Notes under the pieces: model-generated | Seen by the model: only the letters and a program-made list of their open reading frames with translations | Databases searched by the model: none | Told to the model about the DNA's origin: nothing | Shown: piece by piece, positions 1 through 9,147 of the stretch | Layout: every line of letters begins with the position of its first letter | Numbering within the stretch: position 1 is the stretch's first letter | Position numbers and translations under genes: made by a program | DNA from: Rubrobacter_A sp965214435 | Lineage (GTDB): Bacteria; Actinomycetota; Rubrobacteria; Rubrobacterales; Rubrobacteraceae | Length of the DNA: 64,000 bases | Assembly (NCBI GenBank): GCA_965214435.1 | Contig: OZ243960.1 | Location: forward strand, 1,736,001-1,800,000 | Reading direction: 5' to 3'

Positions 1-42
1 GCCGAGGTCCGCCGGGAGTCGAACCCGTGGAGCCGGTCGTGA
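1..42 (+). CDS. tsaB: 3' end of tsaB (partial, runs off the window)
   Basis: The frame beginning at base 1 is open to a TGA at 40-42 and encodes AEVRRESNPWSRS. TsaB proteins often end shortly after a motif of the type YLRxPDA, and the fragment would fit directly after that. The order tsaB-rimI-tsaD is a classic bacterial arrangement, and the next gene can start with GTG at 39 to give a GTGA overlap. TsaB is the partner of TsaD in making the t6A37 tRNA modification. Too little is present to be certain, so the call rests mainly on gene order. Confidence 0.45.
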   Translation, partial: AEVRRESNPWSRS

Positions 43-476
43 GGGACGGGGAGCCGGTGGTGCGGTCCATGAGAGAAAAAGATCTCGCGGCGGTCCGCGA
101 GATCGACGCGGCCAGCCTCCAGCGGCCCTGGACCGAGGGTATCTGGCGGCAGGAGTTGCGGAGCCCGCTCGGCCGTCACCTCGTCGTGGAGGAGGAAGGC
201 GCTATCTCCGGCTACATTGGGATAAAGCACGTCGCGAGCGAGTTACACATAACCAACATAGCCGTAAGGCCCGACCGCCGCCGGCAAGGACTGGCGCGGT
301 GTTTGATCTCGGCTTCCTTCGCCGACTTCCCCGACGCTCGCAACGCCTACCTGGAAGTCCGGCCGTCGAACGCCGCCGCCCGGACGCTCTACGAGTCTCT
401 GGGTTTCGTGACGACCGGCGTCCGGCCCCGGTACTACGGCGACGAAGACGCCCTGCTCATGACCCTCGACCTCTAG
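39..476 (+). CDS. rimI: Ribosomal protein S18 alanine N-acetyltransferase (GNAT)
   Basis: This is a GNAT-fold acetyltransferase of about 145 residues. The beta-strand-4 region ITNIAVRPDRRRQGLARCL contains the acetyl-CoA pyrophosphate-binding R/Q-x-x-G-x-A/G pattern, and LEVRPSNAAARTLYESLGF is the typical GNAT C-terminal half. The final segment RPRYYGDEDALLMTLDL is characteristic of RimI, which acetylates the N terminus of ribosomal protein S18. GTG at 39 is preferred because it overlaps the upstream stop as GTGA and has a GGAG seven bases before it. An in-frame GTG at 27 is also possible. Its position between a probable tsaB end and tsaD supports the call. Confidence 0.85.
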   Translation: MRDGEPVVRSMREKDLAAVREIDAASLQRPWTEGIWRQELRSPLGRHLVVEEEGAISGYIGIKHVASELHITNIAVRPDRRRQGLARCLISASFADFPDARNAYLEVRPSNAAARTLYESLGFVTTGVRPRYYGDEDALLMTLDL

Positions 477-744
477 GCGGTTCTTCCGGACCACCGTCTC
501 GCGGCTTCTTTCTCTGTCGCTCCCTCTCCTCCCGCTCTCTTCTGAACCTCTCCCGCCGCCGCTGGAGCGCCTCGCGGTCTTCAAACGGTTTAAGGAGCAG
601 CAGCGCCGGGACGAGGGAGGTAAGAAAGGACAGGAAAAGCCCACCGGCGATCAACGGGTCCGCCGCCCCCCGCGAGAGGTAGAGGCCGAACATCACCAGC
701 ATGATCAGGGCTATAAACGCGAATAGTAGGGAGAAAGTCCGCAT
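457..744 (-). CDS. Small two-helix membrane protein, unknown function
   Basis: A 95-residue protein with two hydrophobic segments (about residues 4-22 and 30-52) followed by a strongly charged Arg/Glu tail (about residues 53-95). It lies on the minus strand between rimI and tsaD and overlaps the 3' end of rimI by 20 bases. The clear two-helix plus charged-tail design argues that it is real and not a shadow frame. I do not recognise the family. A membrane-anchored protein with a cytoplasmic basic tail is the simplest reading. Confidence 0.55.
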   Translation of the reverse strand: MRTFSLLFAFIALIMLVMFGLYLSRGAADPLIAGGLFLSFLTSLVPALLLLKPFEDREALQRRRERFRREREERERQRKKPRDGGPEEPPRGRGS

Positions 745-800
745 ACCCGGCCAGTATAACCCGCCCGAGACGACCGTCCGTGCGATATAACCCTCTCTGT

Positions 801-1796
801 ATGATCCTGGCTATCGAGACTTCTTGTGACGATACCTGTGCGGCGGTCGTTTCCGAAAACGGCCGCCGCGCGCTCTCTAACGTCGTGCACACCCAGACCG
901 AGCACAGCCGCTACGGCGGCGTGGTCCCGGAAGTCGCCTCCCGCGCCCACCTCGAACGTCTCGACGGCGTGGTGGAAGCCGCTCTGGAGAAAGCCGGCAT
1001 CGGGCTCGAAGACGTGGAAAGCGTCGCCGTAACCGTAAAGCCGGGCCTTATCGGGGCGCTTTTAGTCGGGGTGTCAGCGGCAAAGGGGCTCGCCTACGCC
1101 CGGCGGCTGCCGTTAACGCCCGTGGACCACCTCGAAGGCCACGTCGCGGCCGCGTACCTGACGGACCCGGACCTGGAGCCGCCGTTTGTCGCGGGTATCG
1201 CCTCCGGGGGGCACACCGAGATCTACGCGGTAGCCCCAGACTACAGCCTGCGGCTCCTCGGTCGGACCCTCGACGACGCCGCCGGAGAAGCCCTCGACAA
1301 GGGCGCCCGGATGCTCGGCCTCGGCTTTCCCGGCGGACCGGCGATCTCGAAGGCCGCTGCCGCATCCGACGCCGACCCCCAGCGTTACGACTTCCCCGTT
1401 GCCCTTAAAAGCCGCGACAACCTGGACTTCAGTTTCTCCGGCTTGAAGACCAGCCTGCTCTATAAACTCCGGGACTTCGACGAAGAGCGGATCCAGGCCG
1501 AGCTGCCGCACCTCGCGGCGAGTTACGAGACCGCGGTGGTCGAGGCGCTGGTCCGCAAGCTTCTGCGGGCGGTCGAATTGCAGGAATCGCCCGTCCTCGT
1601 CGTAGCCGGAGGTGTCGCAGCGAACGCCCTTTTGCGCCGCCGCCTAAAAGAAGCCTGTGAGGAGCGCGGTATCCGGCTCGTCGTGCCCGCGCCCGAACTG
1701 TGCACCGACAACGCGGCCATGATCGGGGCCGCCGCCCCACACTCGACGACCGTTCCCTACCCCAATTACCTGAGCCTGAACGCCCGCAGCGTCTGA
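801..1796 (+). CDS. tsaD: tRNA N6-adenosine threonylcarbamoyltransferase
   Basis: TsaD transfers the threonylcarbamoyl group from TC-AMP to A37 of ANN-decoding tRNAs, working with TsaB and TsaE in the cytoplasm. The protein (331 residues, usual size) begins MILAIETSCDDTC, the hallmark N terminus of the family. It has the metal-binding His motif HLEGHVAAAY, the ASGGHTE motif, and the late VAGGVAAN and CTDNAAMIG motifs. ATG at 801 is chosen because the family starts right before the IETSCD motif; an upstream GTG at 780 would add seven residues of no known role. It follows rimI after the small minus-strand gene. Confidence 0.95.
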   Translation: MILAIETSCDDTCAAVVSENGRRALSNVVHTQTEHSRYGGVVPEVASRAHLERLDGVVEAALEKAGIGLEDVESVAVTVKPGLIGALLVGVSAAKGLAYARRLPLTPVDHLEGHVAAAYLTDPDLEPPFVAGIASGGHTEIYAVAPDYSLRLLGRTLDDAAGEALDKGARMLGLGFPGGPAISKAAAASDADPQRYDFPVALKSRDNLDFSFSGLKTSLLYKLRDFDEERIQAELPHLAASYETAVVEALVRKLLRAVELQESPVLVVAGGVAANALLRRRLKEACEERGIRLVVPAPELCTDNAAMIGAAAPHSTTVPYPNYLSLNARSV

Positions 1797-1903
1797 AAAA
1801 CCTTTCCAAGGCTAAAGTTTTTTCGCCAGCGGCCGATAACTACCCGTAGAGTACATCTATCTCCAGCAAGCTGGAGAGCATTAGGATTGCATAGGGGGGC
1901 GGG

Positions 1904-4069
1904 GTGCGATACGTCAACTTTCTAAACATCGCGTATGGGCTGTTCTGTCTCGCCGTGCTCGCCGCCCTTTTGAAACTCGCCGTACCGGGTATTGCGGAGC
2001 CCTTGAACCTTGCTTCTAAAACCGGTAACACGACCGGAGAAACTACCGCGGAAGTTTCTACAGAGCCCTCCGTAGAGAAGCCAGGTCCGGGAAAGACCGT
2101 TAGTCCTCAAACCACCGAAGGCTCCGAAAACTTCGTGGAAACCACCGAAGAACGGACCATCGCGGAACGAACCACTGCGGAGCGAACCACCGCAGAGCGA
2201 ACCACCGCGGAACGGACCGTTACGGAGCGGATTGCTGAAAAGCCGTCTTCCACCCACCGTCCGGCCATGGTTCCTATTGGTGAGAGCGCACGTAGCGCGC
2301 CCGTCGTTGACGAAGCCACATCTGCGGAGGAAACTGCCGCTGAACAGCGGGAGACTCCGCGAAAATCCTCTGAGGGCTCCTTGCGGAAAGAGCGGGAAAG
2401 TGCGGTCCGCAGTACGGTCGGTAGAGCGGTCCGCATCTCCAAAGAGCGGCGTTCGCCGGCTCTGGTCGGCTTTGAGAAGTTCGAGAAAGAAGCTTCCGCG
2501 GTCCGGGTAGAACCGCCGGTCTTCTACCGGCCGTCCGTCGGGCACTCTCCGGGCGGGAGCGGGGGGATGCCTTCAGACTCCGGCGCGCAGTGTGCGGACC
2601 TGAGCGATGTGCCGGGGGACCGGCGGGCGATCTTCCCGCTGCCCGCAGCCTACGCGAACTCTTACGATGACACCTGGGGCGCGCCGCGGGTCCAGGGCGG
2701 CCACGAAGGCACGGACCTTATGAGCCCGTCCGGCACCCCGGAGTACGCCATAACCGACGGTACGCTGGTCCCCGTAGCCGGCGCAAATAGCCGCGGCTGG
2801 AACTCTTTAGGTGGCTACACGGTGATGCTCCGCGCCGACTACGATGTAGGACCCATCCGCAAGGGCGACCTGTTCTACTACGCCCACATGAACGAGAAGG
2901 AATCGCTGCCCCTCGGCACCCGCGTCCGGGCCGGACAGCGGATCGGGGTCGCCGGAGACACCGGCCAGGGGCCGGAGATCACGCGCGGCCTTTTCCCCTC
3001 TCACCTGCACCTCGGCTGGTACGATACCAGCGGCGCCCGCACCAACCTGCCCTCCGGAGCCATGAACCCCTACCCGCTCTTGGAGTGGCTAAAGAGCAAC
3101 GGCGGCGTCGTCTCCGGCGGCACCGACACCCGCTACTGCGAAGCCCCCCAGAAACCCGCCCCCACTCCCTCGACCGGCGATAGAGACTGGCGGCTGCCCT
3201 CTTCTCCCGGCATAACCCCGGACCTCAAGACCGGTACCGGCAAGCCCCGGCCGAGCCCCGTGGTCTCCAGCCGAACTCCGGCCACCGACTCTCGCGCCGA
3301 AAACCCCCGCCCGGGGAACCCTCGCCCGGGGGACACCCGCTCCGCAGAGCGGCCCACGGCCCTCCGCAACCCGAACATATCCCGGAGCGTCACCGGTGAG
3401 CTACAACGGCCGTCGCCGCAGAATCCTGGTGCCCGGAGACCTGAAGCCGGCGCAACCCATGCCCCGAAAAACGGCGACCAGTCACCAAACCAGCAAACCG
3501 GAGAAAGGAGGCCCGGAAAAGATCCGGAGAACCGGGCCGCCGACCGAACAGCAGATCGTCCCCAGACACCGGCAAACCAGAACGGCTTGAAACCCGGCCC
3601 CGCCCGGTCAGCGCCCGCCCGGCCGAAGGAGCAGAAAGGGGCCGCAGAAAAACCCGGATCGGACCGCGAAAGGGCGGTAACCGTCGACAACTCGCCCGTC
3701 ACCGACGAGGTGCGAGACGCCGCAGAACGCCGCAACCGGGAACCGGAGGAGCAGAAATTAGAGCAACAGAGACCGGAGAGTACCGGCCCATCCGGGAAAC
3801 GTAGTCCTGCCCGCGGTGACGGCGAGAAGACCAGCGAACACAGAGCCGGAGGCCGAACCAGCGACCGCGACCCGGAAAACCCGCCGGCGGCCGGCGGCTC
3901 TACCAAAGAGAAAACCCTCGGAGATACCTCGGCCAACGAGTCCCGGAACGGAAAGACCGCCAGAGGTTCTGTTCGCTCAGACGACCAGTACCGGCACGCG
4001 GAAAAACCTGAAACGTCTCGTACTGAAGCGGACAAGGCTCGCGAGACAACCGGGCCTGATGACCGGTAG
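1904..4069 (+). CDS. Membrane-anchored M23 (LytM-type) peptidase with long low-complexity arms
   Basis: A 721-residue predicted cell-wall protein. Residues 7-30 are a hydrophobic signal/anchor. Residues 40-230 are Thr/Glu/Arg-rich and include five tandem TxxER pentapeptides. A LytM/M23 metallopeptidase domain spans about 245-400, with zinc ligands H267 and D271 (HxxxD in GGHEGTDL) and H367-x-H369 (SHLHLGW), so the active site looks intact. Residues 405-721 are a Pro/Arg/Glu/Asn-rich disordered tail. M23 enzymes cut peptidoglycan peptide cross-links. GTG at 1904 follows a G-rich ribosome-binding stretch. The tail length is unusual and may bind or span the cell wall; that is inference. Confidence 0.8.
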   Translation: MRYVNFLNIAYGLFCLAVLAALLKLAVPGIAEPLNLASKTGNTTGETTAEVSTEPSVEKPGPGKTVSPQTTEGSENFVETTEERTIAERTTAERTTAERTTAERTVTERIAEKPSSTHRPAMVPIGESARSAPVVDEATSAEETAAEQRETPRKSSEGSLRKERESAVRSTVGRAVRISKERRSPALVGFEKFEKEASAVRVEPPVFYRPSVGHSPGGSGGMPSDSGAQCADLSDVPGDRRAIFPLPAAYANSYDDTWGAPRVQGGHEGTDLMSPSGTPEYAITDGTLVPVAGANSRGWNSLGGYTVMLRADYDVGPIRKGDLFYYAHMNEKESLPLGTRVRAGQRIGVAGDTGQGPEITRGLFPSHLHLGWYDTSGARTNLPSGAMNPYPLLEWLKSNGGVVSGGTDTRYCEAPQKPAPTPSTGDRDWRLPSSPGITPDLKTGTGKPRPSPVVSSRTPATDSRAENPRPGNPRPGDTRSAERPTALRNPNISRSVTGELQRPSPQNPGARRPEAGATHAPKNGDQSPNQQTGERRPGKDPENRAADRTADRPQTPANQNGLKPGPARSAPARPKEQKGAAEKPGSDRERAVTVDNSPVTDEVRDAAERRNREPEEQKLEQQRPESTGPSGKRSPARGDGEKTSEHRAGGRTSDRDPENPPAAGGSTKEKTLGDTSANESRNGKTARGSVRSDDQYRHAEKPETSRTEADKARETTGPDDR
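2156..2230 (+). repeat. Five tandem 15-bp repeats inside the M23 peptidase gene
   Basis: Five consecutive 15-bp units of the form accRccgcggagcga lie in frame and encode TIAER, TTAER, TTAER, TTAER and TVTER. The units differ at a few bases, so this is not a pure slippage array, but the length in this linker could still vary between strains. Confidence 0.85.
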
Positions 4070-4131
4070 GGCGGCTCTCCTGCGGTAAGAAGTCTCCGCC
4101 GGAGTCGCAACCTCCAGACTAACTCTCCTGA

Positions 4132-4404
4132 CTACTGATTCCGGTTCTTCATGTCCTCTAGTTTCCGCTCACGTTCCTTACCGGTCAGGACTTCGCTGTG
4201 GGCGCAGGAGATGCAAGTCGCGTGCAGGTTCCGCGCGTGCTCTTTTACGTAAACGAGCACTACCCTTTTTGGGACCCGGTACAGGATATGCTCGGTAGAA
4301 AGCCCGCAGTTCTCGCAGCAGCGTTCTTCCCGGCCGACCTCTTTGGGCAGCCGGCTCAGCGTTGGGATTCTCTCCGGTCGGAAGACTTTCATAGACTCGC
4401 TCAT
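4132..4404 (-). CDS. Zinc-ribbon-like small protein, unknown function
   Basis: A protein of about 90 residues with two Cys pairs, CCENCG and CISCAHSE, spaced like a small zinc ribbon, plus a Lys/Arg/Glu-rich C terminus. ATG at 4404 is preferred over the upstream GTG at 4452. The longer form would run through the groEL promoter and end in the CIRCE operator, and its extra residues look like translated promoter DNA. The gene is divergent from groEL with four bases between its start codon and the groEL -35 box. The function is not recognised. Confidence 0.6.
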   Translation of the reverse strand: MSESMKVFRPERIPTLSRLPKEVGREERCCENCGLSTEHILYRVPKRVVLVYVKEHARNLHATCISCAHSEVLTGKERERKLEDMKNRNQ

Positions 4405-4407
4405 GGT

Positions 4408-4436
4408 TTGAATTTTACCGCAGCGAAGACTATACT
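4408..4436 (+). promoter_or_regulatory. Sigma-A-type promoter of groEL
   Basis: TTGAAT (4408-4413), a 17-bp spacer and TATACT (4431-4436). Transcription would begin near 4443, inside the CIRCE operator, the usual geometry for HrcA repression. Confidence 0.85.
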
Positions 4437-4441
4437 TCTCG

Positions 4442-4468
4442 CTGGCACTCACCTTAGTAGAGTGCCGA
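4442..4468 (+). promoter_or_regulatory. CIRCE operator (HrcA binding site)
   Basis: GGCACTC (4444-4450), a 9-bp spacer and GAGTGCC (4460-4466) form a perfect 7-bp inverted repeat matching the CIRCE core. The outermost bases of the 9-bp consensus arms are not conserved. It sits just downstream of the -10 box and upstream of groEL, so HrcA heat-shock repression is expected. Confidence 0.92.
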
Positions 4469-4520
4469 CGGCTTTACCGCCGTCGAGTAGATTTGTAGTT
4501 TAGCAGAGGAGGCTAGGACA

Positions 4521-6143
<1,623 letters not shown>

Positions 6144-6167
6144 GGATCTCTCAATAGAGAGATTCCC

Positions 6168-6200
6168 GGTAGCGCCTCCAAATAGGGGCGCTACCTTTTT
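6168..6200 (+). terminator. Rho-independent terminator after groEL
   Basis: GGTAGCGCC (6168-6176) pairs perfectly with GGCGCTACC (6187-6195) across a 10-nt loop and is followed by TTTTT. A smaller hairpin (CTCTC/GAGAG) lies just before it. Confidence 0.93.
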
Positions 6201-6318
6201 GCTCTTTTCGTATCTTCGCCGGTGTAGAAGGTGTAAGATGTTCGGTAGGTGCAGAGAGGTGAGGGCCGAGTAACCCTAGGATCGACGTGCCGAGTCGGAT
6301 ATCGGGGGAGGTGAGAGC

Positions 6319-6399
6319 ATGGGGACTAGAAACATAATAACCATAGTGGTAATAGTAATCGTCGTTATTATCATACTTTCGCTACTAGGATTTCTCTAA
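6319..6399 (+). CDS. 26-residue single-helix membrane peptide
   Basis: ATG at 6319 is preceded by a strong ribosome-binding site (GGGGGAGGTGAG, 6304-6315) and opens a frame of 26 codons ending TAA at 6397-6399. The peptide begins MGTRN and is then almost entirely Ile, Val and Leu with one Gly, giving a single membrane helix. A TAAGAT element lies about 80 bp upstream as a possible -10. Its A/T-rich codons are forced by the Ile/Val content. The good ribosome-binding site and the position in an otherwise empty intergenic region make it a credible small membrane protein; the function is unknown. Confidence 0.6.
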   Translation: MGTRNIITIVVIVIVVIIILSLLGFL

Positions 6400-6485
6400 A
6401 CTCCGCGTCGGTGCCAGCCGGTTACCTCCTCTAGGTGACGAGTAAAGCGTACCTGGAAACCACAGCAACCGGGGGACGAATGGTG

Positions 6486-6514
6486 ACCCACGGCCTAACA
6501 AGCCGTGGGTTTTA
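6486..6514 (+). terminator. Terminator-like hairpin after the small membrane peptide
   Basis: ACCCACGGC (6486-6494) pairs with GCCGTGGGT (6502-6510) across a 7-nt loop and is followed by TTTT. It would end the transcript of the small peptide. The stem shares its CCCACGG core with the hairpin at 7882-7906 on the far side of the dehydrogenase gene. The rest of the 6200-6680 interval shows no other gene. Confidence 0.75.
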
Positions 6515-6680
6515 TGTATCTGGCGTGTATCGTTCGGGCGGATGGCTTCTTTTCGTAAGCTGGTTTTGCTAACATAACGCCTGAAAGGGATATGTTTGTC
6601 TTCGGAGCAGGGGAAGCTCTAGGTGAAGGCAAGAGACTAGGGTTGGTTTCGGCTCTCTAGGAACGTCTTAAGGAGGCGGT

Positions 6681-7739
6681 ATGAAAGCAGCGAGACTCTA
6701 CGAGTATAACGAGCACATAGGCACCGAGCCGCTAAAGCTGGAGAGTGTCGAGGAGCCGGGGGTCACTGGTCCCTTTGACGTTATCGTCCGCATCGGCGGG
6801 GCGGGACTGTGCCGGACGGACCTGCACGTCATCGAGGGTCAGTGGGCTCCCCTGACTGGTATACAGCTACCCTATACTCCGGGTCACGAGAACGCCGGGT
6901 GGGTCCATGAGGTGGGTGCCGCGGTCTCCAACGTGACGGTCGGCGACGCGGTGATCGTGCACCCGCTCGTAACTTGCGGGCTGTGCCGGGCTTGCCGGGC
7001 CGGGGACGATATGCACTGCGAGAACTCCGCATTTCCCGGCATCGACTCCAACGGCGGCTTTGCCGAGCTTCTAAAGACCAACGCCCGGGCGGTAGTAAAG
7101 TTGCCTGAGGGTGTAGAGCCGCAAGACGTGGCCGCCCACGCCGACGCGGGCCTTACCGCCTACCACGCGGTAAAAAAGGCCGTGCCGATGCTCCACCCCG
7201 GCACCCGGACGGTGGTCATCGGGGCCGGAGGTCTCGGGCACATCGGCATCCAGTCCCTGAACGCGTTGTGCGCCACCGAAATTATCGTGGTGGACCGCTC
7301 CGAAGAGGCGCTGGAAGCCGCAAAGCGTATCGGGGCGGATCAGACCGTGCAGGCCGACGGCTCCCACATAGACAAAGTCCTCCAGATGACCGATGGGCAG
7401 GGGGCAGAGGTTGTCTTGGACTTTGTCGGGGAGCAGGGGGCGCAGGCCGACGCGTGGAACATGACCCGCGAGGCTGGCTCGCACTTCGTGATCGGCTACG
7501 GTAGCGCGGTCGAGGTGCAGACCATAGACATCATTTCGACCGAGCGGAACATCATCGGCAACCTGGTCGGCACTTACAACGACCTGGCGGAGCTTATGGT
7601 GCTCCAGGCACAGGGCAAGGTCAGTTTGCAGACCCACACCTACTCCTTAGATGCTTTGAACGAAGCGGTGGACGACCTGAACAACGGGCGGATACCGGGC
7701 GGCCGGGGAATCTTGATCCCGGAGGGTGCCGCTGCCTGA
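6681..7739 (+). CDS. Zinc-dependent NAD alcohol dehydrogenase (MDR family)
   Basis: A 352-residue medium-chain dehydrogenase/reductase. Catalytic zinc ligands are C44 (GLCRTDLH) and H69-E70 (PGHENAG). The structural-zinc lobe has C99, C102, C105 and C113 (CGLCRACRAGDDMHC). The Rossmann motif GAGGLGHIGIQ is at about 181-191, and D205 at the end of the next strand predicts NAD over NADP. The start follows AAGGAGG about 10 nt upstream. It stands alone between two hairpins. The family oxidises primary or secondary alcohols or reduces aldehydes; the substrate cannot be read from sequence. Confidence 0.9.
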   Translation: MKAARLYEYNEHIGTEPLKLESVEEPGVTGPFDVIVRIGGAGLCRTDLHVIEGQWAPLTGIQLPYTPGHENAGWVHEVGAAVSNVTVGDAVIVHPLVTCGLCRACRAGDDMHCENSAFPGIDSNGGFAELLKTNARAVVKLPEGVEPQDVAAHADAGLTAYHAVKKAVPMLHPGTRTVVIGAGGLGHIGIQSLNALCATEIIVVDRSEEALEAAKRIGADQTVQADGSHIDKVLQMTDGQGAEVVLDFVGEQGAQADAWNMTREAGSHFVIGYGSAVEVQTIDIISTERNIIGNLVGTYNDLAELMVLQAQGKVSLQTHTYSLDALNEAVDDLNNGRIPGGRGILIPEGAAA

Positions 7740-7811
7740 CGGATGCCGGTAGCCCGATACAACGATAGGCGTAATTTTGCGGCTAACCTGCAAAACGTCT
7801 CTCTTTGTGGC

Positions 7812-7841
7812 TTGACCCCTACGGGTAACAAGGGGTAGCAT
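7812..7841 (+). promoter_or_regulatory. Candidate promoter of guaB3-guaA
   Basis: TTGACC (7812-7817), an 18-bp spacer and TAGCAT (7836-7841). A transcript from here would carry the hairpin at 7882-7906 in its leader. Confidence 0.45.
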
Positions 7842-7881
7842 AAGCTGACGTTGCGCGAGCTGGAAGAAAACTATGGTCGAA

Positions 7882-7906
7882 AGCCCACGGACTTCAGTCC
7901 GTGGGC
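7882..7906. repeat. Perfect hairpin upstream of guaB3
   Basis: AGCCCACGGAC and GTCCGTGGGCT form an 11-bp perfect stem around a TTC-type 3-nt loop. There is no T-run after it, so it is a poor terminator. The stem-loop style is like the subterminal hairpins of IS200/IS605 elements, but no transposase is present. A 5'-leader structure is the other possibility. Confidence 0.6.
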
Positions 7907-7978
7907 TTCGTCGTATAAACCGCTTTGGTAGAGACGGCGCTCTCAGAGAACCGTGATGTGAAAGGATTTTGAGGCTTT

Positions 7979-9136
7979 ATGGACATTGAGATCGGCCGTG
8001 GAAAAACGGCGCGCCGGGCGTATGGACTAGACGAGATCGCCATAGTCCCGAGCCGGCGGACCCGGGACCCCGAAGACGTGGACATCTCCTGGCGTCTCGG
8101 GGACCTGTACTTGGACCTGCCGTGTCTGGCGAGCGCGCTCGACTCCGCGGTTGATCCGGCGGTCGCGGGGAAGTTCGGGCAGCTAGGCGGACTCGCGGTC
8201 TTGAACCTCGAAGGTCTACAGACCAGGTACGAGGACCCAGAGCCCGTCTTCGAGGAGATAGCCAGCCTGCCGGAGCACAAGGCGACCCGGCTCATGCAGG
8301 AAATCTACGAGGAGCCTATCAAGGAAGAGTTGATCTTCCGCCGCGTCCAGGAGATTAAAGACCGCGGTGTCCTCGCCGCCGCCTCCCTCACACCCCAGCG
8401 CGTCGAGCGCTACCACCAGGCCGCCATAGAAGCCGGCCTCGACGTCCTCGTGGTCCAGGGTACGGTCGTCTCCGCCGAGCACGTCTCAAAGACCGTAGAG
8501 CCCTTGAACCTTATAGAGTTCATCCCGTCACTGAACGTTCCCGTCGTGGTCGGCGGGTGCGCGAGCTACTCGACAGCACTTCACCTCATGCGTACCGGAG
8601 CCGTCGGGGTGCTCGTTGGGGTCGGGCCGGGCCGAATATGTACAACCCGTGGAGTCATAGGTGTCGGGGTGCCCCAGGCGACCGCGATAGCTGACGCTGC
8701 AGCCGCCCGGATGCGCCACTACTTCGAGACCGGCGACTACGTGAACGTGATAGCCGACGGTGGCATGCGGACCGGCGGCGACGTTGCGAAGGCCATAGCC
8801 TGCGGAGCGGACGCCGTAATGCTCGGTAGCGCGTTCTCCAAAGCCGAGGAAGCACCGGGACGCGGTTACTCGTGGGGAATGGCGACCTTCCACCCGACGC
8901 TGCCGCGCGGTACCCGCATAAAAACCAAGTCTTCCGGCACTTTGGAGGAGATACTGGTCGGCCCCGCCCGCGAGAACGACGGCACGCTCAACCTCATGGG
9001 CGCGCTCCAGATGAGCATGGCGACCACCGGCTACCAGAACATAAGGGAATTCCAGAAAGCGGAGATCATGTACGCCCCGTCCTTGAATACCGAGGGCAAG
9101 GCTGAGCAACGCTCTCAAGGCGTGGGGATGGGTTAG
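7979..9136 (+). CDS. guaB3: GuaB3-type IMP dehydrogenase family protein
   Basis: A 385-residue TIM-barrel protein of the IMPDH/GMP reductase family that lacks the inserted CBS (Bateman) pair of classical GuaB. The catalytic loop GPGRICTTRGVIGVGVPQ places the nucleophile at C221. The phosphate-binding segment IADGGMRTGGDVAKAI is present. The N-terminal region (GRGKTARRAYGLDEIAIVP) is typical of GuaB3. Classical IMPDH makes XMP from IMP; GuaB3 proteins of actinobacteria have no firmly assigned activity as far as I know. Here it is 11 bp upstream of guaA, which argues for a role in making the XMP that GuaA uses. Confidence 0.88.
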   Translation: MDIEIGRGKTARRAYGLDEIAIVPSRRTRDPEDVDISWRLGDLYLDLPCLASALDSAVDPAVAGKFGQLGGLAVLNLEGLQTRYEDPEPVFEEIASLPEHKATRLMQEIYEEPIKEELIFRRVQEIKDRGVLAAASLTPQRVERYHQAAIEAGLDVLVVQGTVVSAEHVSKTVEPLNLIEFIPSLNVPVVVGGCASYSTALHLMRTGAVGVLVGVGPGRICTTRGVIGVGVPQATAIADAAAARMRHYFETGDYVNVIADGGMRTGGDVAKAIACGADAVMLGSAFSKAEEAPGRGYSWGMATFHPTLPRGTRIKTKSSGTLEEILVGPARENDGTLNLMGALQMSMATTGYQNIREFQKAEIMYAPSLNTEGKAEQRSQGVGMG

Positions 9137-9147
9137 GAGGTAACCAG

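Noticed and set aside
3133..4110. 325-residue minus-strand frame over the M23 peptidase tail
   Set aside because: A shadow of a low-complexity coding region; its Arg/Ser/Pro/Gly pattern is the reverse of the tail repeats.
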